This document shows, one piece after another, positions 18,389-28,157 of a stretch of DNA of 45,423 nt. Both the position numbers and the translations under genes were made by a program. The notes beneath the pieces are model-generated. The model was not told the DNA's origin. It did not search any database and saw only the letters and a program-made list of their open reading frames with translations. Position 1 is the stretch's first letter. Each line of letters begins with the position of its first letter. The DNA comes from an uncultured Erysipelotrichaceae bacterium (GTDB taxonomy: Bacteria; Bacillota_I; Bacilli_A; Erysipelotrichales; Erysipelotrichaceae): positions 1 to 45,423 of the forward strand of contig CATJXY010000028.1 in the NCBI GenBank assembly GCA_949744505.1, written 5' to 3'.

Positions 18389-19112
18389 AAAAGTGGGTAT
18401 TATTTTAAAGCAACAAGATTATCGTGAAAATGATGCATTACTTTTTGTGTATGTTCATGATATTGGAAAAATGACCTTTGTAGCAAGAGGGATAAGGAAA
18501 ATGAATAGTAAAAATGCATCGGCTTGTTTACCCTTTACCGAATCTGAATTTCTTTATGATCACAAAGAGGGTTCTTCTATCCAAAGTCTCCATCAAGCAT
18601 CAATCATCCAAAGTCATCGCAAAATTCGAGAGGACTTTAAAAAGAATTGCTATGCGTCAGTGGTTTGCGAGATGATTGATAAAATCATGGATGAAAATGA
18701 GTACGATGAAAGTGTTGAGGAATGTCTGAAAATAGTTTTAAAAGGTTTTGACTCGGACTCACATGACAATTTATATTTATCTTTCTTTGTTGCTCAAATG
18801 CTTAAGGTAGTTGGGATTGAGCCACAAGTAGATGAATGTGTTCTTTGCGGAAATCAAAAAATAATTGGTATTTCATTAGAGGAGGGGGGATTTGTTTGTG
18901 AAGCGTGTGGTAAGGAAGTTAAAATATTGAAAAAATCGGTTCCGATATTAAAACAATTTCGTTTATTGAATCGTGCTTCACTTGAACATCTTGAAATTCT
19001 AAAACGCTATGCTCCTTATGAAGATGAAATTGTTTCTCTGATGATTGATTTTCTTTGTTATCATTTAGGAATACATTTAAACAGTTGGCAACTTTACAAT
19101 AAGACGGTATAA
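18378..19112 (+). CDS. recO: DNA repair protein RecO
   Basis: 244 residues. RecO helps load RecA onto SSB-coated single strands in the RecFOR pathway. The N-terminal OB fold (residues 1-80) is followed by a helical domain and a four-cysteine zinc site (C154, C157, C174, C177). It overlaps the era end, is the last gene of its operon, and is followed by a strong terminator. Confidence 0.94.
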   Translation: MNDRKVGIILKQQDYRENDALLFVYVHDIGKMTFVARGIRKMNSKNASACLPFTESEFLYDHKEGSSIQSLHQASIIQSHRKIREDFKKNCYASVVCEMIDKIMDENEYDESVEECLKIVLKGFDSDSHDNLYLSFFVAQMLKVVGIEPQVDECVLCGNQKIIGISLEEGGFVCEACGKEVKILKKSVPILKQFRLLNRASLEHLEILKRYAPYEDEIVSLMIDFLCYHLGIHLNSWQLYNKTV

Positions 19113-19144
19113 TGTTGCTGTTTATTTACAAAATGGTTTATTAT

Positions 19145-19173
19145 AACGCATTTTAGGTTGAAATGCGTTTTTT
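19145..19173 (+). terminator. Intrinsic terminator after recO
   Basis: AACGCATTT (19145-19153) pairs perfectly with AAATGCGTT (19161-19169) around a 7-base loop, followed by a T run to 19173. Confidence 0.88.
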
Positions 19174-19177
19174 AAAG

Positions 19178-19206
19178 TTGCTTAAAAAAAAGGGTTATTG
19201 TATAAT
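19178..19206 (+). promoter_or_regulatory. Promoter of the glyS-dnaG-rpoD cluster
   Basis: TTGCTT (19178-19183), a 17-base spacer and TATAAT (19201-19206). The leader to the glyS start is only about 27 bases, too short for a T-box. Confidence 0.75.
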
Positions 19207-19239
19207 AACAATGATTAATTTTTAGAAAGAGGATATGAC

Positions 19240-20616
19240 ATGAAAGAAAAGACTTTTGATATGATCGTCACTCATGCAAAGACATCAGGCTTTGTTTATC
19301 AAGGTTCGGAAATATATGGGGGATTATCTAACAGTTGGGATTTTGGGCCACTTGGCGTTGAATTAAAAGATAACATCAAAAAAGCATGGATCAAAAAGTT
19401 TATTCAGGAGAATCCATATAATGTTCAGATTCAGAGTGCTTTACTGATGAATCCAAAGGTATGGGAAGCCTCTGGCCATTTGAAAACATTTAATGATCCG
19501 CTTATGGATTGTAGACAGTGTAAAACTCGTCATCGTGCCGACCATTTGATTGAAGACTTCAGCAAAGGTGCCGTCTCACCAGAGGGTTGGAGCAATGAAG
19601 AAATGATGAACTATATAAAAGAAAATCATATACCATGTCCTGATTGCGGAGCTCATGATTTTACCGATATTCGTCAATTCAATTTGATGTTTAAAACTTT
19701 CCAAGGCACACTAGAAGATGCTAAAAGCACAATTTATCTTCGTCCGGAAACAGCTCAAGGAATGTTTGTTAATTTCAAGAATGTACAAAGAACGATGAGG
19801 AAAAAAGTTCCGTTTGGTATCGGTCAGGTAGGAAAGAGTTTCAGAAATGAAATTACTCCGGGAAACTTTATTTTCCGTACTCGTGAATTTGAGCAGATGG
19901 AGTTAGAGTTTTTCTGTAAACCGGGTACAGATTTAGAATGGTATGCATATTGGAAAGATTTCTGTACAAAATTCCTTTTGAATTTAGGATTACATGAAGA
20001 AAATATGCGCTTACGTGAACATAGTAAAGAAGAATTGAGTTTTTATTCAAAAGGAACTTGTGATATCGAATATTTATTTCCATTTGGTTGGGGTGAACTT
20101 TGGGGTATTGCGGATCGTACCGATTATGATTTGACTCAACATCAAAATACATCTAAAGTCAATTTAGAATATCTTGATCCAACTACAAATGAAAAATATT
20201 TACCGTATTGTGTAGAACCAGCAGTGGGTGTTGAAAGATTAATGCTTGCATTTATGTGTGATGCATACGATGAAGAGGAAATTGGAGAAAACGATACACG
20301 TATCGTTATGCATTTCCATCCGGCATTGGCACCAATCAAAGCATGTGTCTTACCGTTAAATAAAAAACTTCAAGATCAAGCTCAGAAAATTTATGCTGAT
20401 TTGGCACAAGAATTCTGTGTTGAATATGATGAAGCAGGCAGTATCGGTAAGAGATATCGTAGACAAGATGCAATCGGAACACCATTCTGTATTACAATTG
20501 ATTTTGATACGGAAAATGATGGTTGTGTAACGGTTCGTAATCGCGACACAATGGAACAAGAAAGGGTTGCAATTAGCGATTTGAAGGAAACTATTAAAAA
20601 ATCACTGGTTTTTTAA
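19240..20616 (+). CDS. glyS: Glycine-tRNA ligase, single-chain alpha2 type
   Basis: 458 residues. A class II synthetase charging tRNA-Gly. This is the homodimeric form found in archaea, eukaryotes and some Firmicutes and Mollicutes, not the GlyQ/GlyS alpha2-beta2 form. Motif 2 ([25 protein letters not shown]) and motif 3 (PAVGVERLM) are clear, as is an inserted cysteine cluster (CRQCKTRH and CPDCGAHD) that may bind zinc. AAAGAGGA lies 6 bases before the ATG. The position between recO and dnaG matches Bacilli. Confidence 0.96.
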   Translation: MKEKTFDMIVTHAKTSGFVYQGSEIYGGLSNSWDFGPLGVELKDNIKKAWIKKFIQENPYNVQIQSALLMNPKVWEASGHLKTFNDPLMDCRQCKTRHRADHLIEDFSKGAVSPEGWSNEEMMNYIKENHIPCPDCGAHDFTDIRQFNLMFKTFQGTLEDAKSTIYLRPETAQGMFVNFKNVQRTMRKKVPFGIGQVGKSFRNEITPGNFIFRTREFEQMELEFFCKPGTDLEWYAYWKDFCTKFLLNLGLHEENMRLREHSKEELSFYSKGTCDIEYLFPFGWGELWGIADRTDYDLTQHQNTSKVNLEYLDPTTNEKYLPYCVEPAVGVERLMLAFMCDAYDEEEIGENDTRIVMHFHPALAPIKACVLPLNKKLQDQAQKIYADLAQEFCVEYDEAGSIGKRYRRQDAIGTPFCITIDFDTENDGCVTVRNRDTMEQERVAISDLKETIKKSLVF

Positions 20617-20637
20617 AATGTGTGAAGGAGGGATCCT

Positions 20638-22404
20638 GTGCAAATAAGTGAACAGGATATCAATGCGATACGCCAAAAGGCGAATATCACTGAGATTATC
20701 GGACATTATATCCCTTTGGTAAAAAAAGGTAGAGGATTTAGTGCGGTTTGTCCGTTTCACGATGATCATGATCCGAGTTTATCGATTTCTGAAGAGAAAC
20801 AAATTTATAAATGTTTTGTGTGTGGCAACGGTGGGAATGTATTTACATTTGTAAAAGATTTTGAAAAAGTATCTTTTCAAGAAGCCGTTTATAAAGTTGC
20901 GGATCTGGTCGGTTATAAGTTAGAAGGAAGATTTGAACCGATAGAAGAAAAAATCGCACCTGAAATAAAAATCTTATATCAACTTCATGAGGAAGCAATC
21001 CGATTTAGTAGTTATCAACTTCATTCAAGTATTGGAGAAGAACCGTTAAAGTATCTTTTAAATCGTGGTCTTGATGAAAATTGTATTAACTATTTCAATA
21101 TTGGATATATTCCTTCAAAAAATTCTCTTTATCGTTTTTTGAGCGCTAAAGGATATCAGGATCAGGATATTGTATCTGCATATTTGGGACATTTGAATGA
21201 AAATGGAATTTACGATGTTTTTTCAAATCGAATTACTTTTCCGATTCATGATGCCAAAGGACATCCGATTGGATTTACTGCAAGGACTTGTGATCCTGAG
21301 CAACAATCAAAATACATCAATACCTCTGAAACGAAGATTTATGTTAAAGGAAATATCCTTTATAATATGCATCGAGCCTTGGCTTCATGTAAGAAAGAAA
21401 AGAAAGTAATCATCGTTGAAGGGGTAATGGATGTAATTGCATTTTACCGCGCCGGAATTGAAAATGTTGTCGCAACACTTGGAACGGCTTGTACAAAAGA
21501 ACAAATCAAGTTGATGAAACAATGTTCCAATCATGTGGTATTTTGTTATGATGGAGATAAGGCCGGACAAAATGCAAATTATAAAGCAGCAAAACTTGCA
21601 AAAGAAGCAGGATTGGAAGTTTCTGTTATTTCTAATAAGACAGGATTGGATCCGGATGAGATTATTAAGCAGTTTTCTGTAGATGAACTACGCTCTATGG
21701 CGAAAAAAGAATTGACTTGGATAGAGTTTTGTTTTGCATATCTTCCAACACGATTTGATTTGGAAAATTATAGTCAGAAAAAAGAATATGCAATGCAGAT
21801 GAGAGATGAAATTTGGAAGTTAGGCGATGCTTTTGATAGAAATAATTTTCTTCATCAACTGTCCATGGAAACAGGATTTTCTCTTGTACAATTGAATAAA
21901 GAAGAAAATGTACAAGAAAAAAATGAGAAAAAAGGATATAAACGCAATAATCTGCGTTTAAATGTAATCCTTGATGGTAAAACTAATGCCGAGCATCTGT
22001 TGTTGTCTCAAATGCTTACAAGCTATGAGGCAGTACAATTGTTTAGCAAAGAACTGGGATTTCTTTTGGGAGAGGAAAACCAGAAATTAGCAATGATTTT
22101 GATTGATTATTATCGTGATCACGATTATTGTGAAATTGCAGATTTCTTGAATTTTGTGGAAGATTCAAAGCTTCAAAAACTTGTCATGGAATTAGACGAG
22201 TGGGAAATCGGATTCAAAGAATATAATGAGCAAGCATGCGAAATGGCAATAAGGAAAATAAAGAGCTGTATGATCGATTCACAGATTGAAGATCTGAAAC
22301 GCAGAGTAAACACATTATCAAACCCTGAAAGCAAGGCCGTGCTTGTTAATGAAATATTCGAATTAAAAAAACAAAAAGATAGAATGATTCAGGCTTATGA
22401 ATGA
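20638..22404 (+). CDS. dnaG: DNA primase DnaG
   Basis: 588 residues. It makes RNA primers at the replication fork. The N-terminal zinc ribbon is C38/H41 and C59/C62; the TOPRIM core has E261 (VEGVMD) and the CYDGDKAG motif (D305, D307); the C-terminal helicase-interaction domain covers roughly the last 150 residues. The start is a GTG with a strong AAGGAGGG site. It lies between glyS and rpoD, the classical macromolecular synthesis arrangement. Confidence 0.97.
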   Translation: MQISEQDINAIRQKANITEIIGHYIPLVKKGRGFSAVCPFHDDHDPSLSISEEKQIYKCFVCGNGGNVFTFVKDFEKVSFQEAVYKVADLVGYKLEGRFEPIEEKIAPEIKILYQLHEEAIRFSSYQLHSSIGEEPLKYLLNRGLDENCINYFNIGYIPSKNSLYRFLSAKGYQDQDIVSAYLGHLNENGIYDVFSNRITFPIHDAKGHPIGFTARTCDPEQQSKYINTSETKIYVKGNILYNMHRALASCKKEKKVIIVEGVMDVIAFYRAGIENVVATLGTACTKEQIKLMKQCSNHVVFCYDGDKAGQNANYKAAKLAKEAGLEVSVISNKTGLDPDEIIKQFSVDELRSMAKKELTWIEFCFAYLPTRFDLENYSQKKEYAMQMRDEIWKLGDAFDRNNFLHQLSMETGFSLVQLNKEENVQEKNEKKGYKRNNLRLNVILDGKTNAEHLLLSQMLTSYEAVQLFSKELGFLLGEENQKLAMILIDYYRDHDYCEIADFLNFVEDSKLQKLVMELDEWEIGFKEYNEQACEMAIRKIKSCMIDSQIEDLKRRVNTLSNPESKAVLVNEIFELKKQKDRMIQAYE

Positions 22405-22425
22405 TTCCGCATAGGAGGACAAATT

Positions 22426-23631
22426 ATGGTGAATTACAATACTTTAGAGCAGTGCAAGGAAGAGTTTAAGAAACAGTATCATGAAAAAGGGGTTCTTTAT
22501 CAAAAAGATGTATTAGAATCGGTAGATCACTTGGATTTAAATGATGCTGATTTTGAAAGCCTATACGAATGGCTTGCTCAAGAAGGAATTAATATTTCTG
22601 AAGATGAAGATATTGAAGAAATTGAAATGTCTTCAGATATGCAGATGGATGATTTATCTTTAGATGATTTAGATATTGACGGAATTGATGATTCGGATTT
22701 AGATGGAATTGACAGTTCTGTGGATGATAATTTTGAGGGTGGATTAAGCGAATTGGATTTGATTGATCCTGCTTATGTTAATTCAAACTATGTTCGTATT
22801 AATGATACAGTCAAAATGTATTTGAAAGAAATAGGAAGAGTTTCACTTTTGAATCCAGAGGATGAACCTGAAATTGCACGACGCATACAAGAGGGGGATG
22901 AGGAAGCGAAAAGAATTCTGATTTCGGCAAACTTAAGATTAGTAGTAAGTATTGCTAAAAAATATGTGGGACGAGGCATGCTTTTCCTTGATCTTATTCA
23001 AGAGGGAAATATGGGTTTGGTCAAGGCCGTTGAGAAGTTTGATTATACAAAAGGATTTAAGTTCTCTACTTATGCAACTTGGTGGATAAGACAGGCGATT
23101 ACTCGTGCTATTGCCGATCAAGCCAGAACGATTCGTATCCCGGTACATATGGTTGAAACAATCAATAAATTAACTCGAATTCAAAGACAACTCGTTCAGG
23201 ATCTTGGAAGAGAGCCAACTGCGGAAGAAATTGCGACAAAAATGGAAAACATAACTCCTGAAAAAGTTTGTGAAATTCAGAAAATAGCCTTGGATCCTGT
23301 ATCTTTGGAAACTCCGATTGGTGAAGAAGATGATTCCCATTTAGGTGATTTCATTGAAGATAAAGAGGCTCAAAGTCCGGATGAATATGCCAATAATCAG
23401 TTGCTTAAAGATGAAATAAACAGCGTTTTACAAGGATTGACTGAGCGAGAGGAAAAAGTACTTCGTCTTCGATTTGGATTATATGATGGTCGTACAAGAA
23501 CATTAGAGGAAGTTGGAAAGGAATTTAATGTAACTCGTGAAAGGATTCGTCAGATTGAAGCAAAAGCGCTTCGTAAATTAAAACATCCAACTCGTTCTAA
23601 ACGTTTACGGGATTTTGTTGATAAAAACTAA
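22426..23631 (+). CDS. rpoD: Primary sigma factor RpoD/SigA
   Basis: 401 residues. The housekeeping sigma factor that directs RNA polymerase to the TTGACA/TATAAT promoters seen throughout the window. Region 1.1 (1-57), region 2 (about 125-235, with [20 protein letters not shown] for -10 melting), region 3 and region 4 ([20 protein letters not shown]) are all present. Residues 59-114 form an acidic linker with 25 Asp/Glu and no basic residue. AGGAGG precedes the ATG. The stop overlaps the trmK start. Confidence 0.97.
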   Translation: MVNYNTLEQCKEEFKKQYHEKGVLYQKDVLESVDHLDLNDADFESLYEWLAQEGINISEDEDIEEIEMSSDMQMDDLSLDDLDIDGIDDSDLDGIDSSVDDNFEGGLSELDLIDPAYVNSNYVRINDTVKMYLKEIGRVSLLNPEDEPEIARRIQEGDEEAKRILISANLRLVVSIAKKYVGRGMLFLDLIQEGNMGLVKAVEKFDYTKGFKFSTYATWWIRQAITRAIADQARTIRIPVHMVETINKLTRIQRQLVQDLGREPTAEEIATKMENITPEKVCEIQKIALDPVSLETPIGEEDDSHLGDFIEDKEAQSPDEYANNQLLKDEINSVLQGLTEREEKVLRLRFGLYDGRTRTLEEVGKEFNVTRERIRQIEAKALRKLKHPTRSKRLRDFVDKN

Positions 23632-24281
23632 TGATGTCATTGAGATTAAAAAGGATTGCCGAGATGATTGACGAGCAGTCCATTGTTGCTGATATCGGTT
23701 GTGATCACGGATACCTTTGTATTGATTTGATAAAAGAAAAAAGGGCAAAGAAATGTTATGCCATGGATGTTGCACAAGGACCTTTGAATCAGGCAAGAAA
23801 TACAATTCAAAGATATAAAGTAAATGTGGAAACTATTTTGAGCGATGGTTTGAATAAATGTCCTGATGATGTAGATACTGTTGTTATTGCCGGAATGGGA
23901 TGGATGACGATTCAATCAATACTGGAAAACGACTTTGATAAATGTAAGAATTATAAAAAAATTATTTTACAACCCAATCGTGATGTGGATGATTGTAGAA
24001 GGTGGATCAGTAATCATGGTTTTACAATTATCGAAGAATCTCTTGTGGAAGATAAAAAAATTTATGAAATCGTTGCTTTTAATTTTATGAAACACGAGCC
24101 ATATGAAGAGAAAGATATATATTTTGGTCCTTTCTTAAGAAAAAATAAGAATAAATGTTTTCATAAATATTATATGCAAAGACTGGATAAATTAAATCAG
24201 GTGTTTCCCGGATGTACAAAGCAAGAGGATTCAGAGCGAATCTTTAAACAGATTGAAATGATAAGAACTGAAATTGAATGA
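23631..24281 (+). CDS. trmK: tRNA (adenine(22)-N(1))-methyltransferase TrmK
   Basis: 216 residues. It methylates N1 of A22 in the tRNA D-loop region. The SAM motif DIGCDHGY (21-28) and VVIAGMG are characteristic, and adjacency to rpoD matches B. subtilis (yqfN). The start overlaps the rpoD stop (TAATG) with no clear ribosome binding site; ATG 23634 is the alternative, and translation is probably coupled to rpoD. A terminator follows. Confidence 0.93.
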   Translation: MMSLRLKRIAEMIDEQSIVADIGCDHGYLCIDLIKEKRAKKCYAMDVAQGPLNQARNTIQRYKVNVETILSDGLNKCPDDVDTVVIAGMGWMTIQSILENDFDKCKNYKKIILQPNRDVDDCRRWISNHGFTIIEESLVEDKKIYEIVAFNFMKHEPYEEKDIYFGPFLRKNKNKCFHKYYMQRLDKLNQVFPGCTKQEDSERIFKQIEMIRTEIE

Positions 24282-24298
24282 TTTTTCATCAAGAATTT

Positions 24299-24331
24299 AA
24301 AAGGTCAATTAAAATAATTGACCTTTTTTTT
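24299..24331 (+). terminator. Intrinsic terminator after trmK
   Basis: AAGGTCAATT (24301-24310) pairs perfectly with AATTGACCTT (24316-24325) around AAAAT, followed by a T run to 24331. Confidence 0.9.
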
Positions 24332-24348
24332 AATATAGAAGAAGAATA

Positions 24349-24374
24349 AAAAAAGTATCTTTCGATACTTTTTT
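24349..24374 (-). terminator. Intrinsic terminator of rpsD (palindromic, may act both ways)
   Basis: AAAAAAGTATC (24349-24359) pairs with GATACTTTTTT (24364-24374) around a 4-base loop. On the minus strand the A side gives the U-tract. It lies just after the rpsD stop. Confidence 0.8.
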
Positions 24375-24379
24375 CAGTC

Positions 24380-24982
24380 TTATCGGTTGTAGTATTCTAC
24401 TACCAATGATTCGTTGATTTCCTGGTTTAATTCGTTGCGCTCAGGAAGACGTACATAAGAGCCTTTCTTAGCTTCTTTATCAATTGTAACGAATGCAGGA
24501 GTATTCAATGTAGCTTCTAAGCTTTCATTGATAATAGCTAAGTTACGTGATTTTTCTTTAACTTCGATGACTGATCCAGGTTTAACTGTGAAAGAAGGGA
24601 TATCTACTTTCTTACCGTTAACCAAGATATGACCATGGTTTACAAGCTGTCTTGCACCACGTCTTGTTCTTGAAAGTCCCATACGGTAAACTACATTATC
24701 AAGACGAGATTCAAGCAAACAAAGGAAGTTATGTCCTGTATTGCCTTCCATTTTAACAGCTTTTGCATAAGTATTGGCAAATTGTCTTTCATTAACTCCG
24801 TACATATTTCTGATACGTTGTTTTTCACGAAGCTGAAGTCCATAGTTGCTCAATTTGATTCTTTTTGTTGGTCCATGTTGACCAGGTGCGTAATTACGTT
24901 TTTTAAGTTCTTCACCAGTTTCCAAAATAGAGAAGCTCAAGCGGCGAGAAACTTTCCAAACAGGTCCATTTAAACGTGCCAT
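24380..24982 (-). CDS. rpsD: 30S ribosomal protein S4
   Basis: 200 residues. S4 binds the 16S 5' domain and nucleates 30S assembly. The N-terminus has no cysteine cluster, so this is the zinc-independent form. The S4 RNA-binding domain is clear ([10 protein letters not shown], then [20 protein letters not shown]). AAGGAGG lies just upstream of the ATG. It is monocistronic, as in B. subtilis, with a strong promoter, a long leader and its own terminator. Confidence 0.98.
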   Translation of the reverse strand: MARLNGPVWKVSRRLSFSILETGEELKKRNYAPGQHGPTKRIKLSNYGLQLREKQRIRNMYGVNERQFANTYAKAVKMEGNTGHNFLCLLESRLDNVVYRMGLSRTRRGARQLVNHGHILVNGKKVDIPSFTVKPGSVIEVKEKSRNLAIINESLEATLNTPAFVTIDKEAKKGSYVRLPERNELNQEINESLVVEYYNR

Positions 24983-25150
24983 TTTTAATTTCCTCCTTGT
25001 GTTTTATGGGCTATAAAACAACAACAGGTACAAATTATTACAGAGTGTGTTCATGCAAAATTGTTCACCACAGCAGCAGGTTACTTAATTCCAAATCGGA
25101 TTGTCACGAACGCATTTTCTGCAACTTTGTAAGCTGCTATCATTTGACGC
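24983..25150 (-). promoter_or_regulatory. Structured rpsD 5' leader, probable S4 autoregulatory element
   Basis: About 168 untranslated bases separate the promoter from rpsD. An 8-bp perfect hairpin (TGTTTTAT / ATAAAACA, 25000-25020, 5-base loop) ends next to the ribosome binding site (about 24991-24997), and a GCAGCTTACAAAGTTGC stem lies near the 5' end. Bacillus rpsD is translationally repressed by S4 through its leader, so the same role is likely; this is inference. With the ezrA promoter this accounts for the gene-free stretch 24983-25292. Confidence 0.5.
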
Positions 25151-25156
25151 CTCAAT

Positions 25157-25185
25157 ATAATAGCAAAGTTCACTGTAAAAGTCAA
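25157..25185 (-). promoter_or_regulatory. Strong promoter of rpsD
   Basis: On the minus strand TTGACT (25180-25185), a 17-base spacer, and TATTAT (25157-25162). This is the best -35 in the window, as expected for a ribosomal protein gene. Confidence 0.85.
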
Positions 25186-25253
25186 ATTAATCCGCTTTTT
25201 AAGCCAAAAAAAGTGAATGTATTGAAAAAAGAGGATGAAAAATAGCTAAAATA

Positions 25254-25262
25254 TGATACAAT
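25254..25262 (+). promoter_or_regulatory. Extended -10 promoter of ezrA
   Basis: TGATACAAT (25254-25262) is an extended -10. No good -35 is at the right distance. Confidence 0.5.
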
Positions 25263-25292
25263 AGACATATCTATTGGATGAGGTGTTATACT

Positions 25293-27023
25293 ATGGAAAA
25301 AGTTTTAGAAATATTGCAAAAGAAAGAAGCCCTGATTGCTATTGCAGCTCTTCTTTTGTTGATTGTAATTTGGATAATTTCAAGAGGCCATAAAGTAAAG
25401 AATATGAAAAAGCAATTGGCTGAATTTGAAGTTCGTTATAATTCACTTAAAAGTGTTCCGTTACTTTTTAAATTGAATAAAGCAATTGCTATGGCAAAAG
25501 TAAATAAAGATTACACTGAGAAGGTCGAAGAATGCCAAACTGACTTTGATAGTTCTGAAGCTAATTTGAAACAAGTTTATGATTTGATTTCTGAAACAGA
25601 TGATCTATTGAGTAATAAAAAATTAAAAGCTGCTAAAAACAATTTATTGGATATTCAGGCAATGCTTGAAAATGGAGATAAGCAGACTTTTAAATTAGAT
25701 GCACTATTGGAAACACTGTTAGAGCAGGAAACGAAGCAACGTGAAGAAATTACGGTTTTAAAAGAAAAATTCAGAAAGTTAAAGACAAAGGTAAAATCTA
25801 AGAGTACGGAATTAAATTATTGCAATGATGCTATCGAAAAAAATATATCTGAGATTGAAAAAAAGTTTTCTGCATTTGAAGAGTGGATGTATGGTTCAGA
25901 ATTCCAAAAAGCAAAAGAAGAACTTATTGATATTCAACAAAGCATGGATAATTTAGAACGTAGAGTTGCGGAACTTCCGGAATTGATCCAAGTTGCGAGA
26001 GGGGTTATTCCGGGACTTATTGATGAAGTTTCTCGTAATTATGCTATTACTAAGCAAAAAGGTGTATATTTAAATCATTTAGATGTATCGAGAAATGTCG
26101 AATTAATCAGTGAAGCACAGAAAAATGATTTGTTTAATTTGAAAAGTGGAATTACAGATGGAATCAAAGATCATTTGGATTCATATAAAACTCGTCTTGC
26201 TCAAATGGATGCGCAAATTGAGAAGGAAAGCAAAGCTTATGATGAATTAAAGTCTACAAATAAACAATGCCAAGAGTCTTTAGATGAATTGCGCCGATGT
26301 ACGGAATATGTTAAGAAGAACTATAAACAAGTACAAATGCGATTTGGATTTGAAGATATTTCTTCTCAATTAGAGGAAAACGATAAGAAGATTGCTTTGT
26401 ATGTCGCAACAAAACTTAAAATGGATAAAGTTATCGAAGAAAATGCGAGTGCAAGTACAATTACGTTGGTTAATATTAAAGAATTGACTCAAAATGTCAA
26501 GTTGCAAAGTGAAGAAATGAGTGCGATTCAGAAAAAATTAGATTCTGTTAGAAGCGATGAAGAAAGAGGAAAAACACAATTATTGAAGTTGTACTTGATT
26601 TTAAATGAAATTCAAATCAAGATTAGAAAGTATCGTTTGCCTTCTATCTCAAATACTTATGAAGAAGATCTTCAGAAATCTAGTGAATATGTCCATGAAA
26701 TCGAAGCTATTTTGGCTGAAACACCATTAAATGTAAAATTATTGAATGCAACTTTACAAGATGCTATCGATTATATTTATAAACTTTACAATAATGTTAA
26801 TAATATTGTTGGAACTGCGATTATGGTTGAAGATACAATAGTGTTTGGAAATAAATATCGTTCCACTTATTCTGAAGTTGATTCTGAGCTTACAAGAGCA
26901 GAATTATGTTTCAGAAATGGAGAATATACACAGGCATTAACCATTGCCATTGCTGCTATTGAGAAAATCCATCCGGGTAGCTATGAGAGAATGATCAAAG
27001 AAAATGCCAAGAGTGCTGCATAA
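25293..27023 (+). CDS. ezrA: Septation ring formation regulator EzrA
   Basis: 576 residues, close to Bacillus EzrA (562). An N-terminal membrane helix (about residues 10-31, EALIAIAALLLLIVIWIIS) is followed by long spectrin-like coiled-coil repeats in the cytoplasm. EzrA binds FtsZ, prevents polar Z-rings and helps recruit division proteins. GAGGTG (25280-25285) lies 7 bases before ATG 25293; the upstream in-frame ATG 25278 overlaps that site and is rejected. It is followed without a gap by a cysteine desulfurase gene and thiI, the order seen in Bacilli. Confidence 0.93.
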   Translation: MEKVLEILQKKEALIAIAALLLLIVIWIISRGHKVKNMKKQLAEFEVRYNSLKSVPLLFKLNKAIAMAKVNKDYTEKVEECQTDFDSSEANLKQVYDLISETDDLLSNKKLKAAKNNLLDIQAMLENGDKQTFKLDALLETLLEQETKQREEITVLKEKFRKLKTKVKSKSTELNYCNDAIEKNISEIEKKFSAFEEWMYGSEFQKAKEELIDIQQSMDNLERRVAELPELIQVARGVIPGLIDEVSRNYAITKQKGVYLNHLDVSRNVELISEAQKNDLFNLKSGITDGIKDHLDSYKTRLAQMDAQIEKESKAYDELKSTNKQCQESLDELRRCTEYVKKNYKQVQMRFGFEDISSQLEENDKKIALYVATKLKMDKVIEENASASTITLVNIKELTQNVKLQSEEMSAIQKKLDSVRSDEERGKTQLLKLYLILNEIQIKIRKYRLPSISNTYEEDLQKSSEYVHEIEAILAETPLNVKLLNATLQDAIDYIYKLYNNVNNIVGTAIMVEDTIVFGNKYRSTYSEVDSELTRAELCFRNGEYTQALTIAIAAIEKIHPGSYERMIKENAKSAA

Positions 27024-28157
27024 ATGATTTATTTTGATTCTGCAAGTACAACAAAATTAAATAAAGAAGTACTTGATACATATTATTCACTGTTGGTAAA
27101 GTCTTTTGCCAACAGTGAATCTTTATATGATGCTGGGATGGAAATGAATACATTAATGGAAAAAAGCAGAGCATCTGTTGCTTCTTTTTTGCATGTAGCC
27201 CCTCAGGAAGTATTTTTTACTAGTGGAGCTTCTGAAAGCAATAGTGCAATCATAAAAGGGATTGCTTTTGCTAATAAAAATAAAGGAAAACATATTATTA
27301 CAACTCAAGTAGAACATTCTAGTGTTATGAATGCTTATCATCAATTGGAAGAAGAATTTGGGTATGAAGTCGCATATCTTCCGGTAAATGAAGAGGGAGT
27401 TGTTTCTGTTGAAGATGTAAAATTGGCATTAAGATCGGATACGATTTTGGTTTCAATTATGTATGTAAATAATGAATCCGGAGCGATAATGCCAATTGAT
27501 GAAATTAAAAAAATCGTTAAAAAAAGTAATGCTGTATTTCATGTTGATTGTGTACAAGCTCTCGGTAAATTAAGCATTGATTTAAAAGATATTGATTGTG
27601 CCAGTTTTTCTGCCCATAAAATTAATGGATTAAAAGGATCCGGTCTTTTAGTGAAGAAGCAACATATTCATATGCTTCCTTTGATAAATGGTGGTCAGCA
27701 GGAAATGGGATTACGTGGAGGGACTGCCAATGCACCGACAAATATTGTTTGGGCCAAGACATTGAGGCTTGCTTTGGAACATCAAGCAAGTGCTATGAAG
27801 AAGATACATGAATTAAATCAATTGTTAAGAAATGAGTTACAGAAAATAGAGGGAATTCATTTTAATAGCAGTGATAGGGCCATTGATACAATTTTAAACT
27901 TTTCTGTATCTGGATTAACTTCTGAAGTATTGATGAATGCACTCAACGCAAAAGAAATCTGTGTATCGGCACAAAGTACTTGCTCTAGTAAAAGTAAATC
28001 CGCATCGCATGTTTTGTTGGCAATGGGAATTAGTGAAGAGGCTGCGAATAGGTCAATACGTATTAGTTTATGTGAAGAAAACACTGAAGAAGAAATTAGA
28101 TTTTTTATTCAAGTATTAAAGGAGAGTATAAAAAAATATGGAACAAATCGTGTATAA
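27024..28157 (+). CDS. nifZ: Cysteine desulfurase (NifS/NifZ-like)
   Basis: 377 residues. A PLP enzyme removing sulfur from cysteine as a persulfide. Key residues are H98 (VEHSS), D175 and Q178 (HVDCVQALGK), the PLP lysine K199 (SAHKINGLKG) and the active-site Cys320 in STCSSKSK. The ATG directly follows the ezrA stop, and the 3' end overlaps thiI by 20 bases. That coupling points to sulfur delivery to ThiI for 4-thiouridine in tRNA, as for B. subtilis NifZ, rather than to general Fe-S assembly. Confidence 0.9.
   Translation: MIYFDSASTTKLNKEVLDTYYSLLVKSFANSESLYDAGMEMNTLMEKSRASVASFLHVAPQEVFFTSGASESNSAIIKGIAFANKNKGKHIITTQVEHSSVMNAYHQLEEEFGYEVAYLPVNEEGVVSVEDVKLALRSDTILVSIMYVNNESGAIMPIDEIKKIVKKSNAVFHVDCVQALGKLSIDLKDIDCASFSAHKINGLKGSGLLVKKQHIHMLPLINGGQQEMGLRGGTANAPTNIVWAKTLRLALEHQASAMKKIHELNQLLRNELQKIEGIHFNSSDRAIDTILNFSVSGLTSEVLMNALNAKEICVSAQSTCSSKSKSASHVLLAMGISEEAANRSIRISLCEENTEEEIRFFIQVLKESIKKYGTNRV

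Noticed and set aside
19113..19239. Possible T-box riboswitch before glyS
   Set aside because: The hairpin at 19145-19173 precedes the promoter at 19178-19206 and is the recO terminator; the remaining leader of about 27 bases is too short for a T-box.
24976..25245. Plus-strand frame of 89 codons opposite the rpsD leader
   Set aside because: It lies against a clear rpsD promoter and leader on the minus strand, has no ribosome binding site and an unlikely composition.
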